Below are positions 43,941-50,941 of a DNA stretch of 52,904 bases, in pieces (position 1 is the stretch's first letter; every line of letters starts with the position of its first letter). The stretch covers positions 1-52,904 of the forward strand of contig CACEKW010000005.1 in assembly GCA_902560185.1 (NCBI GenBank). The letters are read 5' to 3'. The notes under the pieces were generated by a model. It saw only the letters and a program-made list of their open reading frames with translations. It searched no databases and was not told the DNA's origin. The translations under genes were made by a program, and so were the position numbers. This stretch comes from an uncultured Pelagibacteraceae bacterium. GTDB lineage: Bacteria > Pseudomonadota > Alphaproteobacteria > Pelagibacterales > Pelagibacteraceae.

Positions 43941-44898
43941 ACCTATAATTATAGTTGCAGGGGAACCAAATAGTATTTTTTCTGAAATCTTTTTTAAATC
44001 AATAAAGATTAAAAAATTTAAAAGTCCTATAATTTTAATTGCATCTTATAATTTAATAAAACTTCAGATGAAAAAATTAAATATAAGTAAAAAGATAAGA
44101 TTAATTAGATTGTTAGATTTGAAAGATAAAAATTTAAATAATAAAAAAATAAATTTAATTGATGTAACTTTTAAACAAAAAAAAGCGTTTAATAAGATTT
44201 CAAATAAATCTAATAATTATATAAAAAAATCATTTGATATCGCGCTCAAAATTTTAAGTAAAAAAATTACTAATAAATTTATAAATGGTCCTATTTCTAA
44301 AAAATTTTTTTTGAAAAATAAATATTTAGGTATCACAGAATATTTAGCATCTAAAACGAAAACTAAAAATTTTGCAATGTTAATTTACAATAAAAAATTA
44401 TCCGTATGTCCTTTAACAACTCATTTACCTATAAAAAAAGTTCATCAAAAAATTAACAAAAACATTATAAAAGAAAAAATTGAGTTAATTGATATTTTTT
44501 TTAAAAAACATTTGAAAAAGAAAGCTAAAATAGCAGTTACAGGTTTAAATCCACATTGTGAAAGTATTGATATTTTTAATGAGGATGAAAAAATTATTAA
44601 ACCTACAATCAAAACCCTAAATAAATCAAATTTTAAAGTATCTGGACCATTTGCTGCTGATACAATTTTTTTAAAAAACAATAGAAAAAAATATAATGTA
44701 ATTATTGGGATGTATCATGATCAGGTGTTAACACCTATTAAAACTTTATTTGAATATGATGCAATTAATATAACTTTAGGACTACCATTCTTTAGAATTT
44801 CTCCTGACCATGGTCCAAATGAAAAAATGATGGGAAAGAATAAATCCAATTCTTCAAGTTTACTTTCAGCGCTTACATTTTTAGATTTTAAAAAGTGA
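43930..44898 (+). CDS. pdxA: 4-hydroxythreonine-4-phosphate dehydrogenase, diverged
   Basis: This 322-residue enzyme of DXP-dependent vitamin B6 synthesis is diverged. The core is recognisable: FINGPISKKFFLKNKYLGITEY, TTHLPIKKVHQKI, VTGLNPHCES, GPFAADTIF, and MYHDQVLTPIKTL with the metal-binding His. However, the N-terminal G-D/E-P-x-G-I-G-P-E motif is reduced to GEPNSIFSE, and the C-terminal block reads PDHGPNEKMMG instead of the usual VDHG-x-A form. It may therefore act on a different phosphate substrate, or simply be a fast-evolving PdxA. It sits between surA and rsmA as in enterobacteria, with overlaps on both sides. Confidence 0.85.
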   Translation: MTYKPIIIVAGEPNSIFSEIFFKSIKIKKFKSPIILIASYNLIKLQMKKLNISKKIRLIRLLDLKDKNLNNKKINLIDVTFKQKKAFNKISNKSNNYIKKSFDIALKILSKKITNKFINGPISKKFFLKNKYLGITEYLASKTKTKNFAMLIYNKKLSVCPLTTHLPIKKVHQKINKNIIKEKIELIDIFFKKHLKKKAKIAVTGLNPHCESIDIFNEDEKIIKPTIKTLNKSNFKVSGPFAADTIFLKNNRKKYNVIIGMYHDQVLTPIKTLFEYDAINITLGLPFFRISPDHGPNEKMMGKNKSNSSSLLSALTFLDFKK

Positions 44899-45677
44899 TC
44901 AAACCAAAAAAAAGTTTAGGTCAAAATTTTTTAATAGATCAAAATATTTTAAAAAAAATTGTTTCATTAATAAAAATAGAAGATAAATTTGTACTTGAAG
45001 TTGGCCCAGGAACAGGAAATCTGACTTCTCATATTTTAGAAAATAATCCAAAAAAACTTATAGTAGTAGAAAAAGATAAATTCTTAGTAAATGATTTAAA
45101 GAAAAAATTTGAGAATAAAATAATAATAATAAATGATGATATTTTAAAAATTAATGAAAAAAAATTACATAATGAGAGGTTAATTGTTTTTGGAAATTTA
45201 CCATATAATATTTCAACTGAGATATTAGCTAAATGGATAATAAATCTTGAAAATACAAATTTTTGGTTTGACTCTCTTATATTAATGTTTCAAAAGGAAG
45301 TTGCAGATAGAATTTTGTCCAAATTAAATTCATCAAACTATGGAAGATTAACAATTTTAGCTAATTGGAAATTAGAAATTGATAAAATCTGTGATATTAA
45401 ACCTGGTAGTTTTTCTCCAAAACCTAAGGTTGATAGTTCGTTATTATTTTTTAAACCTAAAAAATTTTTCTATCAATTTAAAGACTCTAAAAACTTAGAA
45501 AAAATAACAAGAATCTTTTTTAATCAAAGAAGAAAAAAAATAAAAACACCTTTTAATATATTATTTAAAGGTAATGTTAACATCCTAAATAAACTAAATA
45601 TAGATCTAAACTTAAGACCTCATAATTTGAGTCAAGATATTTATTATAAATTAACTGAAGAGTACGAAAAACTATGA
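44895..45677 (+). CDS. rsmA: 16S rRNA dimethyladenosine transferase RsmA
   Basis: This 260-residue SAM-dependent enzyme dimethylates two adenines near the 3' end of 16S rRNA. It shows [12 protein letters not shown] at the start, [16 protein letters not shown] (SAM-binding), the catalytic NLPYNIS motif, [13 protein letters not shown] and a C-terminal helical domain with RRKKIKTP. It starts with GTG at 44895, overlapping the pdxA stop by four bases. It is the last gene of the lpt run and overlaps the 3' end of gmk by six bases. Confidence 0.97.
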   Translation: MIKPKKSLGQNFLIDQNILKKIVSLIKIEDKFVLEVGPGTGNLTSHILENNPKKLIVVEKDKFLVNDLKKKFENKIIIINDDILKINEKKLHNERLIVFGNLPYNISTEILAKWIINLENTNFWFDSLILMFQKEVADRILSKLNSSNYGRLTILANWKLEIDKICDIKPGSFSPKPKVDSSLLFFKPKKFFYQFKDSKNLEKITRIFFNQRRKKIKTPFNILFKGNVNILNKLNIDLNLRPHNLSQDIYYKLTEEYEKL

Positions 45678-46304
45678 TGTCAGTTTTTCTATATGATTTC
45701 TGATAAAATCTTTATCATAATCTTTTGAACCTTTTTTTATTTCAGCTTGTATTAAGTTATAAATCTTTTCATAGCAATCATCTAAATTATTATTGATAAC
45801 AACATAATCATAATTTATCCAATGCAATACGTCATGTTCAAATTGTTTCATTCTCTCATCAGCTATTAATTTATCTTTCATATCCCTATTAGATAGTCTC
45901 TCAAACAATACTTCTTTGCTTGGAGGTAAGATAAAAAAAGTTATTAATTTATAATCTAATTTTTTATTTTTGATTTGATCGGCGCCCTGCCAATCAATAT
46001 CAAAAAGTACATTTTTTCCATTATCTAAATTATTTATGACCGGTGTTCTAGTTGAGCCATAAAAATTATTAAAGACTTTTGCGTATTCTAAAAATTCTTG
46101 ATTTTTAATTAGCCTTTTAAACTCATCCTCACTAACAAAAAAATAATCCTTATTAGGGATTTCATTAGGTCTTGGCTTTCTTGTTGTGTGTGAAATAGAA
46201 ATTTCGAAATTATCCAGTTTTGATAGTAAATTTACTAATGTAGTTTTTCCTGCTCCAGACGGAGAAGATAAGATTATCATTACCCCATCATTATCTATGG
46301 GCAT
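45672..46304 (-). CDS. gmk: guanylate kinase
   Basis: This 210-residue enzyme phosphorylates GMP to GDP. The P-loop SSPSGAGKT is at 13-21, the GMP-binding region [13 protein letters not shown] follows, and [16 protein letters not shown] and the C-terminal lid are intact. A slightly longer N terminus precedes the P-loop. It lies 7 bp after acpP on the same strand, so it probably shares the acpP transcript. Confidence 0.96.
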   Translation of the reverse strand: MPIDNDGVMIILSSPSGAGKTTLVNLLSKLDNFEISISHTTRKPRPNEIPNKDYFFVSEDEFKRLIKNQEFLEYAKVFNNFYGSTRTPVINNLDNGKNVLFDIDWQGADQIKNKKLDYKLITFFILPPSKEVLFERLSNRDMKDKLIADERMKQFEHDVLHWINYDYVVINNNLDDCYEKIYNLIQAEIKKGSKDYDKDFIRNHIEKLTS

Positions 46305-46311
46305 TTAAAAT

Positions 46312-46551
46312 CTAATTTGCTTTTCCTTCAATAAATTTTACAGCATCACCAACTGTTAAAATTTTTTCAGCTTCGCTATCAGAAATCTCAGAACCAAACT
46401 CTTCCTCGAAAGCCATAACTAACTCAACTGTGTCTAAACTATCTGCTCCTAAGTCGTCTATAAAACTTGACTCCTCTGTTACCTTAGCCTCATCAATACC
46501 TAGGTGATCAGCAACAATTTTTTTAACCTTACTTGAAACTTCTTCTGACAT
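46312..46551 (-). CDS. acpP: acyl carrier protein
   Basis: This 79-residue acidic carrier holds fatty-acid intermediates on a 4'-phosphopantetheine arm attached at Ser38 ([12 protein letters not shown]). It is a typical four-helix protein with high Asp/Glu content. It has a Shine-Dalgarno site (AAAGGA) and what looks like its own strong promoter overlapping the end of fabG, so it can be made in excess over the enzymes. It is followed by gmk. The fabD-fabG-acpP order is the usual fatty-acid cluster. Confidence 0.98.
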   Translation of the reverse strand: MSEEVSSKVKKIVADHLGIDEAKVTEESSFIDDLGADSLDTVELVMAFEEEFGSEISDSEAEKILTVGDAVKFIEGKAN

Positions 46552-46575
46552 ATTGATCCTTTTTTGTTTAAATTG

Positions 46576-46603
46576 TTAATAGTTTAAAAACCTGGTTTGT
46601 CAA
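46576..46603 (-). promoter_or_regulatory. acpP promoter with -35 containing the fabG stop codon
   Basis: On the minus strand a perfect -35 TTGACA (46603-46598) is followed by a 16-base spacer and TATTAA (46581-46576). The TGA stop of fabG lies within TTGACA. Transcription should begin near 46569, giving an 18-base leader with an AAAGGA Shine-Dalgarno site before the acpP ATG. Confidence 0.75.
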
Positions 46604-47337
46604 GCCATATACATGCCTCCATTAATATGAATTGTTTCACCATTAATGTAATCTGATTGATCAGAGGCTAAAAAAAGAACTGCATTAGCAATATCTGAGG
46701 GCTCTCCTAACCTTGCAGATGGTATTTTTGATATGATTAATTCTTTAAACTTTGGATCCAACTTATCTGTCATGGCTGTTTTAATGAAACCGGGCGAGAT
46801 ACAATTAATATTAATATTCTTTTTGGCATACTCAATAGCTAAACTTTTTGACATAGCAACTATCCCCGCTTTTGATGCTGTATAGTTTGCCTGGCCTAAA
46901 TTTCCAGTATGGCCAACAACAGATGTAATATTTACAATTTTTCCTGATTTATTTTTAAGCATCTTTTTAATAGCAAATTTACTCAAGAGGAAAGTAGATG
47001 TTAAATTTATATCAATTACTTTTCTCCACTCATCTAAGCTCATACGAATTGCTAAATTATCTTGGGTTAATCCCGCGTTATTAACAATACAATCTAGTTT
47101 GCCCCCAAGTTGTGTTGTGGCATTTTCGATAAATTCCTCAATTTTTTCACTTTTAGAAATGTCAAAAGTTAAAATCTTAACATTCTTAATGTTTGACTTT
47201 AATTCCTCTAATTTGTCAGTTTTTGTTCCTGTGGCTAATATATTTGCTTCAAACTCACTCAATTTTTTTACTATCGAGTTACCTATTCCACCTGATGCAC
47301 CGGTTACAATGATATTCTTATTTCTTAAATTGATCAT
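46600..47337 (-). CDS. fabG: 3-oxoacyl-ACP reductase
   Basis: This 245-residue short-chain dehydrogenase reduces 3-oxoacyl-ACP with NADPH in fatty-acid elongation. The cofactor motif TGASGGIG is at 12-19, NNAG at 86-89, and the catalytic Ser139, Tyr152 and Lys156 are present. The C-terminal INGETIHINGGMYM is typical of FabG. It overlaps the fabD stop by four bases. A new promoter begins at its end for acpP. Confidence 0.97.
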   Translation of the reverse strand: MINLRNKNIIVTGASGGIGNSIVKKLSEFEANILATGTKTDKLEELKSNIKNVKILTFDISKSEKIEEFIENATTQLGGKLDCIVNNAGLTQDNLAIRMSLDEWRKVIDINLTSTFLLSKFAIKKMLKNKSGKIVNITSVVGHTGNLGQANYTASKAGIVAMSKSLAIEYAKKNININCISPGFIKTAMTDKLDPKFKELIISKIPSARLGEPSDIANAVLFLASDQSDYINGETIHINGGMYMA

Positions 47338-48260
47338 AACTTTAAATCTTTTATATCACTCTCGGAATTGATTGTATTAGTTTTTACGTTCTTATCTATC
47401 CTTTTTATTAAACCTGTTAGTACTTTTCCGGGTCCAATCTCAATGAAATGATTTACTCCATTATTAATCATATAATTTACACTTTCTCTCCATCTAACTC
47501 TATTTTCTATTTGGTCAATTAACAGCGTTTTTAGCTCATCCTTATTTAAAATTTTTTTTGCTGTAACATTTGATATCAACTTATTTTTCGACTCTTGAAA
47601 ATTTAATTTTTGAATTTCATTTCTCATAATTTCAGTAGCATTGTTCATAAGTTGACAATGAAATGGGGCGCTTACTGGTAATTTCATATTTTTAATATTT
47701 TTTGATTTTAAAACATGGATTAATTTTTCTATGTCACTATTTCTTCCACTTAAAACAATCTGACCATCAGAATTATCATTTGCAATTTGTGCTATAAAAT
47801 TATTTTTATTTACACTCAAAAGATCTTCAATTATTTCAATTTTTGAACCTAAAACAACCAACATACCACCCTCTCCTTTTGGGACTGCATTTTGCATTGC
47901 ATCACCCCTAATTTTTAAGAGTTTAATAGTATCTGAAAAATTCAGATAATTGGCAGCACATAAAGCTGAATATTCTCCTAGTGAATGACCAGCAAAATAT
48001 TTTGCATTATCAAGATCCATATTGAATTCTTTTTTCATTACCTGAAAAATTGAATAACTTATAAGAAATATTGCTGGCTGAGTATTTACAGTTAGATCTA
48101 ATTCATCTTTGGGTCCCTCCAAAATTATTTTTGATAGACTAATGCTCAATGAATCGTCAGCCTCCTTAAAAAGATCTTTTACTAAATCATAATTATCAAA
48201 AAAATCTTTTCCCATTCCAATTGTTTGGGAACCTTGTCCTGGGAATACTACTGAAAACAT
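47334..48260 (-). CDS. fabD: malonyl-CoA:ACP transacylase
   Basis: This 308-residue enzyme loads malonate from malonyl-CoA onto ACP. The start VVFPGQGSQTIGMG, the nucleophile elbow GHSLGEYSA (Ser93), the catalytic His in SAPFHCQLM and the C-terminal FIEIGPGKVLTGLIKRI are intact. It is the first gene of the fabD-fabG-acpP-gmk run and is divergent from rpsF with 87 bp between starts. Confidence 0.97.
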   Translation of the reverse strand: MFSVVFPGQGSQTIGMGKDFFDNYDLVKDLFKEADDSLSISLSKIILEGPKDELDLTVNTQPAIFLISYSIFQVMKKEFNMDLDNAKYFAGHSLGEYSALCAANYLNFSDTIKLLKIRGDAMQNAVPKGEGGMLVVLGSKIEIIEDLLSVNKNNFIAQIANDNSDGQIVLSGRNSDIEKLIHVLKSKNIKNMKLPVSAPFHCQLMNNATEIMRNEIQKLNFQESKNKLISNVTAKKILNKDELKTLLIDQIENRVRWRESVNYMINNGVNHFIEIGPGKVLTGLIKRIDKNVKTNTINSESDIKDLKL

Positions 48261-48287
48261 CCAAAAAAACCTATATTTTTTATTGTT

Positions 48288-48315
48288 TTTGCTATTGTAA
48301 TTAAAGATTTATAAT
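48288..48315 (+). promoter_or_regulatory. probable rpsF promoter
   Basis: A perfect -10 TATAAT (48310-48315) lies 32 bp before the rpsF ATG. A weak -35, TTTGCT, is 16 bases upstream. The predicted leader is about 26 bases, too short to hold the S6:S18-type autoregulatory RNA found in many bacteria, and I see no such structure. Confidence 0.6.
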
Positions 48316-48347
48316 AGTATATCCTCATTTTTTATTAAAGAAATTAG

Positions 48348-48701
48348 ATGAACTTATACGAGCATACTATAATTGCAAGACAAGACACTTCCCCAAGTGA
48401 AATAAAACTATTGACCGAAAAATATTCAAGCATTATTGAAAAAAATGACGGTGAGATAGTAAAAACTGAAAATTGGGGTTTGTTAAATTTATCATATTTA
48501 ATAAAAAAAAATAAAAAAGGAAGCTACATTCACTTTAAATTTAAAGGCAAAGGAAATGTAATTAGTGAACTAGAAAAGAATGAAGCAATTGATAAGAAAT
48601 TGTTAAGATATTTAACTGTAAAGGTAAAACAATTTGACCTTGAAACAAATTTTTTTACAAAAAAAGATGAGTTTGAAAAAAAAGAAACTCCTAATAATTA
48701 A
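48348..48701 (+). CDS. rpsF: ribosomal protein S6
   Basis: This 117-residue 30S protein binds S18 and the central domain of 16S rRNA. It shows [38 protein letters not shown] and a charged, Lys/Glu-rich tail. The start is clear and the first gene of rpsF-rpsR-rplI. The promoter at 48288-48315 is close, and the gene leads directly to rpsR two bases after its stop. Confidence 0.97.
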   Translation: MNLYEHTIIARQDTSPSEIKLLTEKYSSIIEKNDGEIVKTENWGLLNLSYLIKKNKKGSYIHFKFKGKGNVISELEKNEAIDKKLLRYLTVKVKQFDLETNFFTKKDEFEKKETPNN

Positions 48702-48703
48702 TT

Positions 48704-48976
48704 ATGCCTAAAAGACAAAGCGGAAATAAAAAAAATAAACAAAGTAATTTTGCAAAATTAAGTATTTTTCAACCAAATAAATATAAATTTAAGAAAAATT
48801 GCCCATTATCAGTCAAAGGCGCTCCAAAAATAGACTATAAAAACATTAAGTTATTAAAAAGATACGTATCGGAGAACGGCAAGATTCTTCCATCAAGAAT
48901 AACTAATGTAAGTCAAAAAAAACAAAGAGAGTTATCTTTATCAATAAAAAGAGCACGAAATTTAGCTTTACTATAA
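48704..48976 (+). CDS. rpsR: ribosomal protein S18
   Basis: This 90-residue 30S protein pairs with S6. It shows the conserved [20 protein letters not shown] and [20 protein letters not shown] blocks and an N-terminal basic extension ([13 protein letters not shown]). No Zn-binding cysteine set is present; only one Cys occurs, so it is a C-minus form. It begins 2 bp after rpsF and abuts rplI with no gap. Confidence 0.97.
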   Translation: MPKRQSGNKKNKQSNFAKLSIFQPNKYKFKKNCPLSVKGAPKIDYKNIKLLKRYVSENGKILPSRITNVSQKKQRELSLSIKRARNLALL

Positions 48977-49435
48977 ATGAAAGTAATATTACTAGAAAAT
49001 ATCAAAAGAGTAGGATCTATAGGTGAAATTATAGATGTTAAGAGAGGTTTTGCCAGAAACTTTTTGATCGCTAATAAAAAAGCACTTTATGCATCAAAAG
49101 AAAATATAAATCAAGTTGAAAAAATAAAGGCACAATTGTCCAAAAAGGATAATGAAAAAAAACAAGAAGCAAAAAAGATAGCAGAAAAAATTAATAAAAA
49201 AGAATTCTTTGTAAAAAAACTTTCGACTGAAAATAAGGAGTTATATGGTTCGGTCAAGCCTACAGAAATTTCTAAAATTATCAAAGAGAATGAAAAATTA
49301 GATATAACACCATCAATGATTCAACCAGTTAAAGAAATAAAATCTCTTGGAAAATTTAAAGTAAAAGTGTCTTTACATTCTGAGATTGACGCAGAGATAC
49401 ATATTGTAGTTGAGTCGGCCGAGACTATTCAATAA
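48977..49435 (+). CDS. rplI: ribosomal protein L9
   Basis: This 152-residue 50S protein has the N-terminal domain MKVILLENIKRVGSIGEIID followed by the RGFARNFLIANKKA block, then a long basic helix and a smaller C-terminal domain with LYGSVKPTEISK. It begins immediately after the rpsR stop, so the three ribosomal genes are one operon. About 66 bp follow before dnaB, with no clear terminator. Confidence 0.97.
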   Translation: MKVILLENIKRVGSIGEIIDVKRGFARNFLIANKKALYASKENINQVEKIKAQLSKKDNEKKQEAKKIAEKINKKEFFVKKLSTENKELYGSVKPTEISKIIKENEKLDITPSMIQPVKEIKSLGKFKVKVSLHSEIDAEIHIVVESAETIQ

Positions 49436-49501
49436 TTATACAATTTTTTCCCCAGTTAATATTTTAAATTTATTTTGAGTAAAATTGACATAAAATGAGT
49501 T

Positions 49502-50920
49502 GTGGAGAATAATCTATCAATAGTTAAAGAGAAATTTAAAGAATTACCAAATAATATTGAAGCTGAACAAGCGGTAATTGGCTCTATACTTGTTTCAAAT
49601 GAAATTTTTGATGAAATTAATATTATTATAACCAATAATAACTTTTATGATCCAATGCATCAAAAGATTTTTGGAGCAATAGAAAGCTTAATCTACAAAG
49701 GATTGTTAGCTAATCCTATAACTTTAAAAAATTATTTTGAGGATGAAAAAGATGAATTAAATGTCCCAGAATATTTAGTTAAGATTACAAAATTTTCAAC
49801 TTCTGTAAGACAAGCAATCGAATATTCAAAAATTATCTATGATATGTTTGTGCGAAGAGAACTTATAAAAATTTCTGAACAAACGATTGACGATGCAAAG
49901 TTAGGTAATCTTGATACAAGTGGACAACAAATCATTGAAAATTCAGAAAAAGAATTATTTAAATTAGCTGAAAAAGGATCTTTTAGTTCTTCTTTTATTA
50001 AATTTGATAAGGCATTAAAAGATACAATTGACATGGCCTCAGCTGCTTATAAAAATGATGAAGGTATAGTTGGAGTTCCTACTGGATTAAGAGATTTAGA
50101 CGATAGATTAGGAGGATTGCACAAATCTGATTTGATTATTATTGCAGGAAGACCTGGTATGGGTAAAACAGCGCTAGCTACTAATATAGCTTTTAATGCA
50201 TCTCAAAAACTACAAGAAAGTGGTAAAAAATCATCAATTGCTTTTTTTTCATTAGAAATGTCGTCTGAACAATTATCTACTAGAATTTTAGCAGAACAAT
50301 CTAGAATTAAATCAAATGATATAAGAAGAGGTAAAATTTCTGATGAACAATTTGACAAATTTATAGAGACTTCAAAAAATATATCCGAACTTCCACTTTA
50401 TATAGACGAAACACCAGCAATAACAATTGCGGCAATGAGTAATAGAGCACGAAGAATTAAAAGGACTCATGGTCTTGATATGATTATTGTTGATTACATT
50501 CAGTTAATGAGAGGAACCTTAAATTATAAAGATGGACGAGTTCAAGAAGTATCAGAAATTACTCAAGGTTTGAAAGCGATCGCAAAAGAATTATCAATAC
50601 CTGTAGTTGCTCTTTCACAATTATCAAGACAAGTAGAACAGAGAGATAATAAAAAACCCCAATTATCTGATTTGAGAGAATCTGGCTCGATAGAGCAAGA
50701 CGCCGATGTGGTAATGTTTGTATATAGAGAGTCTTATTATTTAGAAAATAAAGAACCAAAACCAGCAACTGTAGAGCATGCTGAATGGCAAGCAAAGATG
50801 AATGAGGTATCTAATCTAGCAGAATTAATTATTGGTAAACAAAGACATGGTCCAACTGGAAATGTATTTTTAGAGTTTGAGGCAATGTTTACTAAATTTA
50901 AAGATACTCAAATTAACTAA
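49502..50920 (+). CDS. dnaB: replicative DNA helicase
   Basis: This 472-residue hexameric 5'-3' helicase unwinds the chromosome at the fork. It has an N-terminal helical domain (PNNIEAEQAVIGSIL), a linker region and a RecA-like domain with Walker A GRPGMGKT (216-223), Walker B (MIIVDYIQLM), and SQLSRQVEQR and the DLRESGSIEQDADVVMFVYR motif. It starts with GTG at 49502 with no Shine-Dalgarno site. It follows rplI, an order common in bacteria. No intein is visible. Confidence 0.96.
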   Translation: MENNLSIVKEKFKELPNNIEAEQAVIGSILVSNEIFDEINIIITNNNFYDPMHQKIFGAIESLIYKGLLANPITLKNYFEDEKDELNVPEYLVKITKFSTSVRQAIEYSKIIYDMFVRRELIKISEQTIDDAKLGNLDTSGQQIIENSEKELFKLAEKGSFSSSFIKFDKALKDTIDMASAAYKNDEGIVGVPTGLRDLDDRLGGLHKSDLIIIAGRPGMGKTALATNIAFNASQKLQESGKKSSIAFFSLEMSSEQLSTRILAEQSRIKSNDIRRGKISDEQFDKFIETSKNISELPLYIDETPAITIAAMSNRARRIKRTHGLDMIIVDYIQLMRGTLNYKDGRVQEVSEITQGLKAIAKELSIPVVALSQLSRQVEQRDNKKPQLSDLRESGSIEQDADVVMFVYRESYYLENKEPKPATVEHAEWQAKMNEVSNLAELIIGKQRHGPTGNVFLEFEAMFTKFKDTQIN

Positions 50921-50941
50921 ATTCCAATATAAAAGGGTAAA

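Noticed and set aside
48316-48347. S6:S18-type ribosomal leader before rpsF
   Set aside because: The leader is about 26 bases, with no hairpin carrying the expected CCG bulge.
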